A stretch of 64,000 bases of DNA from Scleroderma bovista. Its lineage: Eukaryota; Basidiomycota; Agaricomycetes; Boletales; Sclerodermataceae. The stretch covers positions 1 through 64,000 of the forward strand of contig JAYMGJ010000460.1 in assembly GCA_037178675.1 (NCBI GenBank), written 5' to 3'. The notes beneath the pieces are model-generated. The model was given only the letters and a program-made list of their open reading frames with translations, searched no databases and was not told where the DNA came from. Positions 32,566 through 43,739 of this stretch are shown in pieces. The number at the start of each line of letters is the position of its first letter. Within the stretch, counting starts at the first letter, position 1. A program made the position numbers and the translations under genes.

Positions 32566-33360
32566 GATTGTGTCATGCCACACCCCGGCTTACCGCTACT
32601 TTAGAGAAGACCAGATGCCCGGCCCTACATTTATACAAGGGATATAGTTCCAAGGGCCTGCTGTGTATATTGGGAGGCCAAACATTATGGCCAATCATAC
32701 TGAAGGGGAAGCATATCAGCTGGCCTTCCCATCTAGCTATGTGTCCCCAGACGGAGGGCTTGCTTAATGCTCTGGGACACCGCATTCATAGCCTGTCACT
32801 TTGAAGTGTACTGCAAGGCCCTCCCATATAGGTAGATAACACCTTTCTGAGGGCCCACCTAATGCTATGGGACATTGTACCTATTGTTGCCGTGTGCCCT
32901 GACTATATAGATGAAACTGGCTCCAGGGCCTACTCATAGTCATGGGACACCAATCCCATGGCTAGGTATTCTTAAAGGTACACCATGCATGCAGCCCATT
33001 GGAAAGCATGGGATGCTGTTTCTATGGCTGGCCCTGCAACAAGGGGACACCAAAGGTACAGCCCAATGCAAAGCACAGGACACACTATCCCTCTGGCCCA
33101 CTGACAGAAACAGGACACCAATACCACAGCCAAATTCAAAGCATGGGACACTGGTACAGAGGCCTTTCTATTGACTCCCGTCCGCAGGTTAGCCGCATTG
33201 CAGCACTTACTACCGTCCTTTTGCTGAAATGCTGCGGCAGCCCCCCTGCAATCCTCGGCCTGAATGTAGCGGCTACCCTGTGGCATATAGTCCTCTGGCC
33301 ACATGCTGCGGCTCCCTTGCCACATTAGGTCCTATTGCCACAGGCCATATCCTGATCTAG
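32566..33360. other. Repeat-derived non-coding sequence
   Basis: No gene. Short recurring words such as CATGGGACAC, CCAATGGCTA-like and AAAGCATGGGACA suggest diverged tandem units of about 60-80 bp. It leads into the shared tail repeat at 33361. Confidence 0.4.
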
Positions 33361-33572
33361 TGTACTAGTGTGTCAGCCCACCAATATTACTTGGTGACAA
33401 CCTCTCCATGAGCCACCAATATGGCACGGTGAAACACCTTACCATTAGCCCACTCATATGACATGGGGATGCACCATGGCTGGGCCCTATCTCAGCTGGC
33501 CATGTAGCATGGCCGATTGCCAGCTTCGTCTGTCCGTGTTGTATGGGACAATGCAGGTGCATTATGTGGCTA
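33361..33572 (+). repeat. Shared tail repeat, copy 2
   Basis: CAGCCCACC...TTGGTGACAACCTCTCCATG... then GGGACAATGCAGGTGCATTATGTGG, matching the ordered words of 9981-10345 and 59560-59815. It is followed at once by a CCGCGG-rich array. Confidence 0.5.
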
Positions 33573-34260
33573 CCGCGGGTTAGGTGTCACTACAACCCCA
33601 TGCACCTACGGCTGTCTTACAAAGTCACACAGGGCAGAACTGGGGTAAGACCGCGGTATGTGCCGCAGGTTAGGTATCACCACCACAGTCAGGTGCAAAA
33701 ATGTAGGTATATAGGTGAGATAGCCCAAATTAGTACAACACAGGGGACATTGGCATGCGTGGGGTATCTTGGTAATAGCTACCTGGAGCTATCGCAGATA
33801 AGATGAAACAGCCGCGGGTGAGGTGTACCATGGGTAGGGTGTCACTATGGCTGGTGAGGTGCAACAACCGCAGGATAGTTGTAACTACAGCTGATTAGGT
33901 GTCACTACCGCGGATAAGGTGTAGCTATCAGGGGAGGGGTGTAACCACTGCGGGTTGGGTGTCATTACCGCAGGTAGGGTGTCACTCCCGCAGATAAGGT
34001 GTGACTATCATGGATATGGTGTAACCACCGCGGGTGAGTTTTAAAAACTGCGGGTAAGGGGTGATTATAACGGATTAGATGTGAGTATCACAGGTAAGGT
34101 GAGCAGGTGATGTGCAATAATGGGTAGGGTGGGCACTGAATCACGTTAGGTGTCCCTCCCGTGGACCTGAGTGTCACTACCGCGGGTCTATGTATCACTA
34201 CCGCGGGTAAGATGTCACTACCACAGGATAAATTTAACTACCACAGTTTTTGTGTGGTTG
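33573..34260. repeat. Second CCGCGG-bearing minisatellite
   Basis: Units of about 25-30 bp on the theme GGTGTCACTACCGCGGGTAA. Exact CCGCGG lies at 33573, 33651, 33812, 33908, 34028, 34180 and 34201. Variants CTGCGG, CCGCAG and CCACAG are common, as in the 8.86-9.98 kb array. Confidence 0.8.
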
Positions 34261-34986
34261 AAACAAACATTTGTAAAAAGGAAATACTGCACCATATAAA
34301 CAGCTTGGTGAAATTTAGCATATAGGTTTATGCCGTATAAAGGAAGCATCAATTACAATCTAACCTTAGCATGTGTGGCTGGCTCCACATGTGGCAAATA
34401 TTACAGTGGTATTAACTGGCAGTGTTAACCGCGGCAGAGCTTTCACCACGCCAGAGTTTTCACTGTGGCAGAGTTATGTGAAGCAGGTGTTAAAATGAAA
34501 TTTCCAATATGATTTGGTTCACAATTGTCACAATGTTATGCTGTATACCAATGCAACCGCGGTACCTTCTGGAGAGAGGTAGAATGATACCGCAAGACAA
34601 ATGAAAAGGATTAGGCCGTGAAAAATACCATTGATTAGGAATCATTTACTAGGAACTAGGAAACACCTGGTGATGAGTGGGTTAGGCTCATGTTGGCATA
34701 CCTTGGCTGTGAAATGATTACCAGCATGTGCACATAGCCGCGGGTACAATACTATTTCTTAGGTGAAACAAATAAATTGCATGTAAGTATGGGACAAAAT
34801 GTATTTCATACATATTAATTAACAAAAGGAAACATAGTTCATTTGCACAAAGAAGTGTTGCAAAAAAAAAATATACAAACAAAGATGGATGCTGGAATGG
34901 TCAAACAAAAGTATCTAACATAACCAGTGTACATAAAAGATAGTCTGTGAAAAGGAAAATGGTATGGAAATGAAGATAAAGGTACT
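34261..34986. other. Spacer with scattered CCGCGG
   Basis: AT-rich, no gene recognised. CCGCGG at 34429, 34557 and 34738. It looks like intergenic DNA of an element related to the one at 1-10 kb. Confidence 0.45.
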
Positions 34987-35697
34987 TTAGGTGTCCATTG
35001 CATTTGCTTCCCCAGTGCCCGCACTTCCGTCATCTCCAACCGCGGGTGCCAGAGCCTTGTCATTGGGGACATTGGCGGGACTTACCACGATGGTGGGGAG
35101 AGGAATGGCTTCCGGATCCAAAGCCATTGCATCATTGGTGATGCTGTTTGGAGGGCATGAGGAGAGGGGATCATCACCAGGTGTCATGGGGCACTGCAGG
35201 GGATGTGAGTATTGAACTGCAGGTAAATTAAATGGACTTACCAGGATGGCGGGGACAGAAGCTGTGGGTTGATCCACAGCCATGGTATCATCAGTGTTGA
35301 TGATGGCAGGAGGGGGGCAGGCGGGAGGAACATGGTCATCGCCAGCAGAGCTGGGAGACCGAGGCGAATGGGCATCTTGTACCGCGGTTGGAGCCCACAG
35401 TGTTTGCAGGATGTTGGGGGTGACGGATTTGGCAAGCATCTCAATGGTGGTGGATACATCACGAGATGCATGTGGATGCGTGCACAGTTCTGTGCTTGCA
35501 ACCGCGGGGATTGTTGGTGTTGAAGCAATACCTATATACGTAGAGGAACTGCTACTCCAACTCACCTGTTGGGTGGAGTGCACAACCTGAGATGGTAGCG
35601 GTAGCTGGTTAAGAGCTGTTATATTATATAAGCGGTGGACACTGTTTATATACAACAAATAGTGTGACACGTGACTGTGACGTGTGACATGTGACAT
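34987..35697 (-). CDS. Unidentified Ser/Pro-rich protein in the second CCGCGG cluster
   Basis: Open frame of 236 codons ending GTGEANAMDT. Three internal repeats of the type ...DDTMAVDQPTASVPAILVSP and ...DAMALDPEAIPLPTIVVSP, each followed by a GDD(H/P) and PP-rich segment, indicate duplication. The first 40-50 residues run into possible LTR sequence, so the true start may be nearer 35550. CCGCGG at 35040, 35382 and 35502 lies inside the coding frame. Function unknown; probably cargo of a CCGCGG-type element. Confidence 0.45.
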   Translation of the reverse strand: MSHVTRHSHVSHYLLYINSVHRLYNITALNQLPLPSQVVHSTQQVSWSSSSSTYIGIASTPTIPAVASTELCTHPHASRDVSTTIEMLAKSVTPNILQTLWAPTAVQDAHSPRSPSSAGDDHVPPACPPPAIINTDDTMAVDQPTASVPAILVSPFNLPAVQYSHPLQCPMTPGDDPLSSCPPNSITNDAMALDPEAIPLPTIVVSPANVPNDKALAPAVGDDGSAGTGEANAMDT

Positions 35698-35805
35698 GTA
35701 ACATCTACTCTAAAGAGGACTATTACTAAGTCTACACTAATATGGGTCGCAGTCTTGTGCGCACTTCGTCGACGGTTTACGCCGGGTGCACGTGTGACTT
35801 CAACA
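35640..35805 (-). repeat. 3' LTR of the Copia element (outer limit uncertain)
   Basis: On the minus strand a polypurine tract GCGAGGGGGAG (35806-35817 region) is followed by TGTTGAAGTCACACG, the usual start of an LTR. TATA-like TATATAAACAG is present further in. The opposite LTR is missing, so the length cannot be fixed. Confidence 0.55.
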
Positions 35806-35851
35806 CTCCCCCTCGCTGTGCTGCACGTAGAGCACTTCAGCGAATAAGGTG

Positions 35852-38800
35852 CTAGATGCTGCCAGAGGGAAATTGTAAGCCTAGTTGAGCTCTGAACTTC
35901 GCGAATTTCTCGTGGGGTAGGTTCTTGGTGAGCAGATCGGCGGGATTCTCAGCACCATCAATGAAGAATAATTCCATGTTACCTTTCGCGACTGACTCGC
36001 GGATTCCATGGTAGCAGATGTCGATGTGCTTGGAGCGAGGCTCCGTTACGGGGTTGGATGCCATGAATATGGACCCCTGATTATCACCGCAAATCGGGAT
36101 AGCTTTCAGCTTATAGCCAAGCTCACCGAGTAAACTCCGAATCCAGGTGACTTGGCGAGCGCAATCGCTCAAAGCCATGTATTCAGCCTCAGTGGACGAG
36201 TATGCAATAGTCTTCTGCGCACGAGAAGTCCAACTGATCAAGCCATCTGCAAGTTTCAGGTAGAAACCTGTCTGCGAGAGGCGAGAGATAGGGTCTGATC
36301 CCCAATCTGAGTCCGTGCATGCAATCAGGCCAGCACTGGATCCACCATTGTACACTAGGGAGTAGTTAGGTGTACCAATCAAGTAGCGACAGATATAAAG
36401 CGCTTTGGACAGGTGGTCCTGGGATGGGTTCACGGCATGGCGCGAGAGATGGGTGACTGCAAAGGCAATGTCGGGCCTAGTGCCTAACATAAGGTACAGA
36501 AGGGACCCAATAACCGTCTGGAAACGGGAGCAGAGTTCCACATCAACAGGCTCTGTATTTTTGGCGGCATAGTAGCCAGCCGGCAGTGGGGTGCTTGCGG
36601 ACTTTGCATTGAGCATGCCGCAGCGTTCGATGACCTTTTGTAGGTACGCGCATTGGTCCAAGTGGATAGCGCGACCCTTGCGAGTGATTCGCATTCGGAG
36701 GAACTCCTTAGGTTCTCCAAGGTCTCTGCACTCCCATTTGCGCATGAACTGCGCTTTAATAGCATCAACAACAGCCTTGTTAGGGCCGCAGAAGAGTGCG
36801 TCGTCAACATAGATAATACCGATGACGATGTTGGTGCCTTTCTTCTTATAGAAGAAGATGCCTGCCTCAGACTTAAGGCGCTCAAACCCGAGCTCTTTGA
36901 GAGACTCATCGAGTGTGCGCCACCAAGCTAGGCCGGCCTGTTTGAGGCCATAGAGGGCACGCCAGAGGCGGAGCACTTTGCGCTCTTGGCCAGGAACTGC
37001 AAACCCTTCAGGTTGTTCCATGTAGATCTCTTCGTCGAGCTTGCCATACAAGTAGGCGCTCCGGACGTCGAGTCCAGTAATGTACCAGTTTTCAAGTGCG
37101 GCAAGCGCAAGCATGAGGCGCACTGTTTCAAAGCGCACGACTGGTGAGAAGACCTGGTCGAAATCTAATCCCTCGACCTGGGAGAAGCCTTTCGCTACTA
37201 AGCGGGCTTTCTTGTGGCCATCCAACTTCACGTCGAAGACCCATCGGTTCTTAATGACCTTCCGGTCTCGGGGACGGTCAACTAGCTCAAAGACTTTGCG
37301 CTTTCGCAGCACGTCGAGCTCTTCTTGGCAAGCAAGTCGCCAGAGTTTCTGCTCAGCTTGGGGTAAGCGAGCAATGTCCTTGTAGGACCAGTTGCGGACA
37401 CTCTCGTATTGAGGGTCGTGAGTTTCGAGGGCTTTGCCCATCAGGTACTGGACTAGGTTTGCTCCCCCTTCCTCGCACATCTTTTGCACATCTTCCTCAC
37501 TGGGCATTGCAGAGGTGTCGGGGAAACCACCAGGGATATGGTCTGGTGTGTCCGGTTGTGGGGGCCTAGGGGCCTCACCCACTGTTTCTTGCCATCGAGA
37601 GGCACTTTCGATATCGATATCCCAGAGTTGCTCAACGGGATGTCACCGCTCACCATACACGTTACCGGGGCGCAATGGCGCTCTACGTTCACATTGGGGG
37701 CGGGCAGGAATATTCACTGCAGGGGGTCGCGGCGCATTCTGGCGGCGTTCAGCTCGGCCAGGGCGCTGCGGTGCCGGAGGTGGCGGATTTCTCGCCGGTG
37801 AAGGCGTTCTCGGTGCCGGTGGAGGCACTGGAGATGGTGTACGGGGAGGATTTATTTGGTTAGGCTCTTCCTCAGGAGCCTCAGGTTCCTCGCGCTTTGG
37901 ATCGTCATCCTGCGCTTGGGGATGTGGGTAGCCATGGTCATGTTCCACATCGTCATCACTGTCGGTATCATCAGGGGAATTCCCTGGTCGATCAGTGGCT
38001 GGTTTCGGATTTGCCCTTCCGAAAGGGTTCTCAAGAGGTTCGCGCCTGTTTTTGGGGCAGCGAGGGAAGTGACACTCGTCAAAGACGGCGTGAGCAGCGG
38101 TAAACACTGCATTGGTGGAGCACATAAACAAAAAATTGCGCTCATTGCCAGGGGCAACACCAACATAGGTCATAAGCTCCGACTTGGGAGCCATCTTATT
38201 TGCTCGAGCCGAGGCTGGGAGGTAGACAAAGGCTCCACAGCCAAATACACGTAGGTGGTCGATGTTAGGCATCTCCCCCTTAAGCATTTCGTGGGGGGTG
38301 CGCCATCGCAGGCGAGCTACCGGGGTATGGTTATAAAGGTGAGTTGCGTGAGCGAACGCAAATTCCCACCAGGAGTCAGGGATGCAGGCTTGATGCCGCA
38401 TAGACTCAGCTTTATCCATGAGAGTGCGCCCTAAACGCTCGGCGCGGCCATTCTGCATGGGAGTTCTTGGAGCACTTTGGTAAATTTTAATTCCTTTCTC
38501 AAGGAGTGCTCGATCAAATAGATCGGATTTATACTCTCCGCCGGCATCGGACATCCATCCAACGACGTGCGTATCATGTTGGACGTGCACCATTTCAAGG
38601 AAATCTTTGGCAGCCGTAATTGCTGCAGCTTTGGAGCGAAGAGGCATAGTCCAGGCGTGAGAAGTGTAGTCGTCGTAGAAGGTAATGACATATTTAAACT
38701 TCTGGTACGACGTAACCGGGAAGGATTTGAGATCAGAGTGCACTAGCTCGAAGGGCTTAGAAGCACGTCTTTCATTCTCTGGGAAAGCTCGATTGGGCAT

Positions 38801-39463
38801 CTTGCCAAGAGCACATCCAGGGCAAACATAGTCCTCAGTAGGAAAGTGAATCTCCGGGAAGCGCTGTGTATGTTTTTGTGCACGTCGGAGTACTTCCTTC
38901 GAGGGGTGCCCAAATCTCCAGTGCATGATGTCATAATCGACTTTGCTCATGGAGGCGATGTAGTTAGATCTAATTATCGGGATAGATCTAATCCCAAAAA
39001 TGACGTTGCGATCGTCTTCTGGGTCTGGCCCAAACCATAGGCGTTCAGCTTTATGAATGAGGCTAATGCCTCGCTTATCGCCAGTGACTTTGTAATTACG
39101 CTGGAGCATTTCGCCCATAGAAATAAGGCGTGCAGTAGCACCTGGCATATGGAGCACTTGGGTGAGTGTAATGACTTTCTCATCCCCTGAGTTGTGGTCT
39201 AGGCACCGGAGTAATACCGTGCCAATGCCAGCAATCAGTGCTACACCATTAGCTGCTTTGGCGTAATGCGCTCACTTTAGCGCGTTGTAAGAGGCGAAAT
39301 CGCCTATGTCACCGGTGAAGTGGCGTGATGCGCCAGAGTCTAAGAGCCAGAAGGCACCAGATAATTCGCTATCGTCGACCATTTTTCCCTTACAGCCAGC
39401 ACAGCATGCATTATTCGAACACGAACAAATATATGCATTACTCGAGACACGACACGACAAATT
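35852..39463 (-). pseudogene. pol: Ty1/Copia pol, 5'-truncated, two in-frame TGAs
   Basis: One frame runs from 39460 to 35852. In order: protease WLLDSGASRHFTGD; GAG-pre-integrase and integrase with an HHCC finger (HWRFGHP ... CPGCALGK) and catalytic residues in HSDLKSF, SDAGGEYKS and NGRAERLGRT; a Pro-rich linker; reverse transcriptase with FDQVFSPVVRFETVR and YVDDALF; RNase H with CTDSDWGSDP, SSTEAEYMAL and ADLLTK. The order PR-IN-RT-RH defines Copia. TGA codons at 39272-39274 (ALK-stop-AHY) and 37643-37645 (GER-stop-HPV) are the only interruptions, and both fit CGA-to-TGA. Gag and the 5' LTR are missing: at about 39463 the sequence runs directly into the LTR of the gag-only element. Confidence 0.9.
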
Positions 39464-39468
39464 GTAGT

Positions 39469-39748
39469 TATAGAAAGGTGGTGGTCTGCACAGGGAAGGT
39501 CTAGCCTGAAGAGAAGGGAGAAGGAGCTGTAGGATAACCTCAGTATGCTGGCAAGCTACTGATATATTAGTATATACCTGTAGGTAACTACAAGGTATTA
39601 GTAGGTAGATATGGTGGTTAGTAGATGGTACTCACCCTCAGTATGCTGGCAAGCTACTGAGGGACTATGGTAATAGACTCTACTGTATGTGCGATGAAAG
39701 CTTATGTAAGTATATAAACAAACCATAACAGTCTGTTTATCTCCAACA
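39469..39748 (-). repeat. 3' LTR of gag-only element A
   Basis: 280 bp. It contains two CAGTAGCTTGCCAGCATACTGAG hairpin-like words (stem CTCAGTA/TACTGAG), also found twice in the LTRs of element B. TATATAC and CTTACATAAGC lie upstream of them as promoter candidates. Confidence 0.8.
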
Positions 39749-39971
39749 CTCCCCCATAAACAGAGTGGGGTAATGGATAGAAAGGTATAGTAAAAGTAAT
39801 CAATGAATGTACTTAGCTATATCCAATAAAATGTTGTTCCAAATGAATGTGTCCGATACGAATAGTATTTGAGACTTGTTGCGAAGGTTTGGAGTGACTT
39901 CCGCGTCGTTACCCGATTTAGTAAGTCGCGTCGTGCTCATATGCCTGTGCTGATTGCAGCGCGCGGATCTC

Positions 39972-42647
39972 TCATCCGTAGTCTTCGTCGTCGCGCCAAG
40001 GCTCCCCCGGCATCCTATATTCGAAGGTAAGTTTATTAACACTTCTGACATCCTTTTTAGGTTTCCAGATCGACTGGATCGCGTTAACGCGTCCAAGGTG
40101 AGTGGTTCCGCCGTTTCGCGTTCGACTGACGTTTGTAGGTTCGATCTTGATCCTTCCGCGTCGACGCCTGGGTCTAACGACTCCATAGGCTCGATTCGGG
40201 GTGTTCCCGTGTGGCTGCGTCGCGCGCGCGCGTCCTAGGTGAGTCGTTTCGCGTTGTTGCGCTTGGCTGACCTTTATTCGCTCGATCTTGAGCCTTCCGC
40301 GTCGCCGTCGACGCCTGACGAGTCCGTACGGACGTCTTTCAGATAGGATGGGTGGCCTTGACGACACTGGTAAGTCGTTTCGTCGCGATCTTCGGCTTTG
40401 ACGTGTATGCTGACTTTCTGCAGCTAGCAGCGCTGTTTTCACTCGTGTCGAGTGAACACCGCCGCCGCTCGTTGTGTCGCCCACGTCACCGTCGTCTCCG
40501 TATCCACCGCCGTCGCCGTCACCAGCCCTTTCGCCCTCGACGCTTGGCGCAATCGCCTCGTCTCCGCTCTCAGGTCGTCCAAAGACGATCCTTCGTCTTG
40601 CGGTCGCGATCGCCGCAACTGGCGCGTTCCACGGTATGTACACATGGATACCGCCTGCGCTAACCTTTCTCCATCGTTTTGTAGGCTCGGGCGTCGCGAT
40701 TTCGTGCGCCTTAGGTGAGTTTCGCGTCCTCGAGCTGTTTTGGCGCATTCTGACGCGTTCTGCTTCGTTTCCAGCCGTTTCCGTCTCGTTTCCAACGCTG
40801 TGCACGTCTGTGCGTACGCTCAACCCATCCGCACGGCTCCCGCAGCCGTTTGGCTTGTCTGGGTGCCGTTTTGCGGTCTCCATAGGTAAGTTTGGCGTTT
40901 TCGAGTCGTTTTGAGGTATACTGACGGTTTCGGTCGCGTTTACAGCCGTCTTCGCGTCGTTTCCAACGCTGTGCGCATCCGTGCGTACGTTCAATGCATC
41001 CGCGTGGCTGGTGCAGCCGTTTGGCTCGTCTACAGCCTGTTTTGTGGCTCCACTAGGTGAGTCTGGCGGTTTGGCACGCTTTCGTGGTATACTGACGGTT
41101 TCCGTCGCGTTTGCAGGCGTTACCACATCCGTTTCGACGCTTGGCACGTCCGTGGACCCAGTCGACGCGTCCGTCCGGCTCCCAACGCCATCCGTCGCGT
41201 TCACGACACGTTTCGCACCTCGAGTGTCCAGGTACGTCCCTGCACCCTCACCATCGCTCATACCAGCCATTCCAGCGCTGTTCGACACATCCAGAGTGTC
41301 CGTCCAGCCTCTCGACACATCCATCTGGCCTGTCGACACATCCGTTCCGCGTCCATGGCCGTTCGCGCTGCCTGCACGCCAATTCGCGCTTCCAAGATGC
41401 ACGCGCGGTATTTCACCGCTGTCTCGCTCCTCCGACTCGATCGACATGATTACAAGTGTCTCCGCCTTGTTCAGCGTGTCGGCTGGCTCGACTTCTCGAT
41501 CTCCGTCGCCATCCGCCATGCATAATTGCTGGCAGCATTCGACTGCCTCGTCAACGCTCTCTCGCTCGTTCGTATCCTTCTCGCAGCCTCTCGACTCGAC
41601 TCCATCGACCTCTGCGAGCTTGGATCGCTCGCACGAACCATCCGCATGCTCAACAGCTGCGTTCGATGTGTTCTCACTGCCTTTTGGGTTGGTCGTCTCG
41701 CCGCTCGCACATGCTGTCCACTCCCCCTCGAGCGGCAGTCCGTGTGCGCTAGGTACGTTTCCTCGTGCGTCTCCGTTGCGCTGACAGTTCTCTTCACAGT
41801 CAAAATGAGTTTGTTGGAGTCGCGATTGGGGTTTGCGCTCCGTTTCGTCGCCTTCGTCGACTCTACAGACCCTCTCCGCCGGTTCTCTGCCCAGCAAGGC
41901 CGTTCTGTCGACGTCCGCGATCGTTTCGCGTGGGTTGGCCGACTGGGCCTTCCCATTCGTGCGCTCTGCCGTCACGACACTTTCCGCCACCTCCTGCTTG
42001 CACTCGCGTGGCTCGCCATCAATTGGTGGCCTCAGTGTCAGCGGCAGTGAGTCTTGTGGCTCGTTTTGTGTTTCGTGCGGCTCACTTTCGAGTAGGACTA
42101 ATGTCCCTGCGCTCTTCGCGCTATTGCCCTTCACCGAGGCTTCAAAGCTCGTGCGTGGGTCTTGAGTGCGTCCGACATTTCCGTCGTTGACGTCTTCAGT
42201 GCCTCGAGTGAGGGCTTTCGTTGGTAGGTCTTCCCGTCCTGCGCCAGTGGCTGCATTTTGACTCGTAGGACTTTCTGCTGACGGATAACGTTTGTCCTCG
42301 TTTGCGCAGGTCGCGAGTTTCGTTTCAGCATCCCTCTCGATCGGATCGTAGTCATGGAATCTGCGTGCGAGAAACACGAACATTTCGTGCGCGGTATCGA
42401 GTTTCCGAATGGGGCGGAGGAGTTCAAGTGGTAGAGTAGGGTAAATGAGAAACTTAGCAGTAGCATCTTGTCCCTCCCAATCATCACTTCCATCATTTTC
42501 CTCCCAGCCAGCCAACACTCCAAGGGGTTCAACTATGTGTGTGGCTGCAGCCTCAATTAGTTTCGCGCGGTAAATTTTCCAGTTTCGTCCGTTGAGTTCG
42601 AGTGCGGGAATTTTGACCATTTCACTTGTTTTTCCAGTGGGTTCCAT
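39972..42647 (-). CDS. Gag-like ORF of 891 codons with repeats and a basic tail
   Basis: The N-terminus, VKIPALELNGRNWKIYRAKL ... FLIYPTLPLELLRPI, resembles the start of Copia-type Gag (the region that binds LxGxNYxxWK-like contexts in relatives). The middle is several hundred polar residues with repeated modules of about 40 residues (ADALNVRTDAHSVGNDAKTA, ...ATETVSIPQ...). The C-terminal part has repeated RRRRGRLKIE and THLGR modules rich in Arg. No CCHC knuckle or enzymatic motif seen. It is fully open, with no TGA, although the related copy at 53.9-61.6 kb is broken. Long intact coding without pol suggests it is still selected, as in gag-encoding non-autonomous elements. Confidence 0.75.
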   Translation of the reverse strand: MEPTGKTSEMVKIPALELNGRNWKIYRAKLIEAAATHIVEPLGVLAGWEENDGSDDWEGQDATAKFLIYPTLPLELLRPIRKLDTAHEMFVFLARRFHDYDPIERDAETKLATCANEDKRYPSAESPTSQNAATGAGREDLPTKALTRGTEDVNDGNVGRTQDPRTSFEASVKGNSAKSAGTLVLLESEPHETQNEPQDSLPLTLRPPIDGEPRECKQEVAESVVTAERTNGKAQSANPRETIADVDRTALLGREPAERVCRVDEGDETERKPQSRLQQTHFDCEENCQRNGDARGNVPSAHGLPLEGEWTACASGETTNPKGSENTSNAAVEHADGSCERSKLAEVDGVESRGCEKDTNERESVDEAVECCQQLCMADGDGDREVEPADTLNKAETLVIMSIESEERDSGEIPRVHLGSANWRAGSANGHGRGTDVSTGQMDVSRGWTDTLDVSNSAGMAGMSDGEGAGTYLDTRGAKRVVNATDGVGSRTDASTGSTDVPSVETDVVTPANATETVSIPRKRAKPPDSPSGATKQAVDEPNGCTSHADALNVRTDAHSVGNDAKTAVNATETVSIPQNDSKTPNLPMETAKRHPDKPNGCGSRADGLSVRTDVHSVGNETETAGNEAERVRMRQNSSRTRNSPKAHEIATPEPTKRWRKVSAGGIHVYIPWNAPVAAIATARRRIVFGRPESGDEAIAPSVEGERAGDGDGGGYGDDGDVGDTTSGGGVHSTRVKTALLAAESQHTRQSRRSRRNDLPVSSRPPILSERRPYGLVRRRRRRGRLKIERIKVSQAQQRETTHLGRARATQPHGNTPNRAYGVVRPRRRRGRIKIEPTNVSRTRNGGTTHLGRVNAIQSIWKPKKDVRSVNKLTFEYRMPGEPWRDDEDYG

Positions 42648-42687
42648 TTCTCCTGGTACTTCCTTTCCTCCTAGCTAGGCAGAGCCA

Positions 42688-42699
42688 GGGCTCATAACC
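42688..42699 (-). other. PBS matching the anticodon stem-loop of initiator tRNA-Met
   Basis: Immediately after the 5' LTR the minus strand reads GGTTATGAGCCC, complementary to GGGCUCAUAACC in the anticodon arm of fungal initiator tRNA-Met. Drosophila copia and yeast Ty5 are primed by such half-tRNAs. The same word follows the 5' LTR of element B (53906-53917). Confidence 0.7.
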
Positions 42700-42877
42700 T
42701 ATAGAAAGGTGGTGGTCTGCACAGGGAAGGTCTAGCCTGAAGAGAAGGGAGAAGGAGCTGTAGGATAACCTCAGTATGCTGGCAAGCTACTGATATATTA
42801 GTATATACCTGTAGGTAACTACAAGGTATTAGTAGGTAGATATGGTGGTTAGTAGATGGTACTCACCCTCAGTATGC
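42700..42877 (-). repeat. Truncated 5' LTR of gag-only element A
   Basis: 178 bp essentially identical to 39469-39646, ending at CAGTATGC where the palindrome begins. The missing about 100 bp includes the LTR promoter, so this copy should not be transcribed from its own LTR. Confidence 0.85.
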
Positions 42878-43149
42878 AGGTAGTTCAGTCACAAACCCTC
42901 GCAAAAGTGGGTCATCGGACATGTACATTTGCCTGTAAAGGTGGGACTAGCCGACGCCGGCCGATGCTCGCAGAACTGGGCCAGGCCGATGTTTTCTATT
43001 ATTGCAAATCTAGTACAGGCCTGAGGGACATTAATCACTGCAAAACTGGGATGGGCTGATGTTTGATAAAAATTGCAGAACTGGGACTGGTGGGAGCATT
43101 GTAAAACTAGGTCAGGCCTGTTGAACAAAAAAATTGACAAGTGTTGCAA

Positions 43150-43730
43150 AGCTGGGACTGGCCGATGTTGTAGATACATTGCAAAACTGGGTCAGGCCTG
43201 TTGAGAAAAAAGTTGTCAATTACTGCAAAACTGGGTCAGGCTGACATGGCAGAATGGGGTCAGGCCTTTTGAGGAAAAAATTGTCAAGCATTGCAAAACT
43301 GGGTCAGGCTGACATTGTATATACATTGCAGAACTGGATCAGGCCTGTTGAGAAAAAAAGTTGTCAAGCATTGCAAAACTGGGTCAGGCTGACATTGCAG
43401 AACTGGGTCAGGCCTGTTGAGGAAAAAGTTGTCAAGCATTGCAAAACTGGGCCAGGCTGACATTGCAGAACTGGGTCAGGCCTGTTGAGGAAAAAGTTGT
43501 CAAGCATTGCAAAACTGGGCCAGGCTGACATTGCAGAACTGGGTCAGGCCTGTTGAGGAAATAGTTGTCAAGCATTGCAAAACTGGGTCAGGCTGACATT
43601 GCAGAACTGGGTCAGGCCTGTTGAGAAACAAAGTTGTCAAGTACTGCAAAACTGGGTCAGGCCTGTTGAGCAAAAAAGTTGTCAACCATTGCAAAACTGG
43701 GTCAGACCCAAAATTGATACACATTGCAGA
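43150..43730. repeat. Tandem repeat of about 66 bp in left arm (mirror 49435-50015)
   Basis: Units contain GCAAAACTGGGTCAGGC, TGACATTGCAGAACTGGG and CCTGTTGAGGAAAAAGTTGTC. About eight or nine units, with the reverse complement in the right arm. Confidence 0.85.
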
Positions 43731-43739
43731 ATTAAATTA

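Larger units (their letters stand above)
39469..42877 (-). mobile_element. Gag-only LTR retrotransposon (TR-GAG type), copy A
   Basis: Minus-strand element. The complete 3' LTR is at 39469-39748 (280 bp; minus strand starts TGTTGGAGATAAAC). The 5' LTR is at 42700-42877, whose first about 178 bp match the other LTR and which is then cut off at the palindrome. A PPT (TATGGGGGAG next to the 3' LTR, 39749-39758) and a PBS (42688-42699) are present. The interior holds one long gag-like ORF and no protease, integrase or RT, so movement would need enzymes in trans. It shares its ORF with the element at 53595-62475. Confidence 0.8.
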
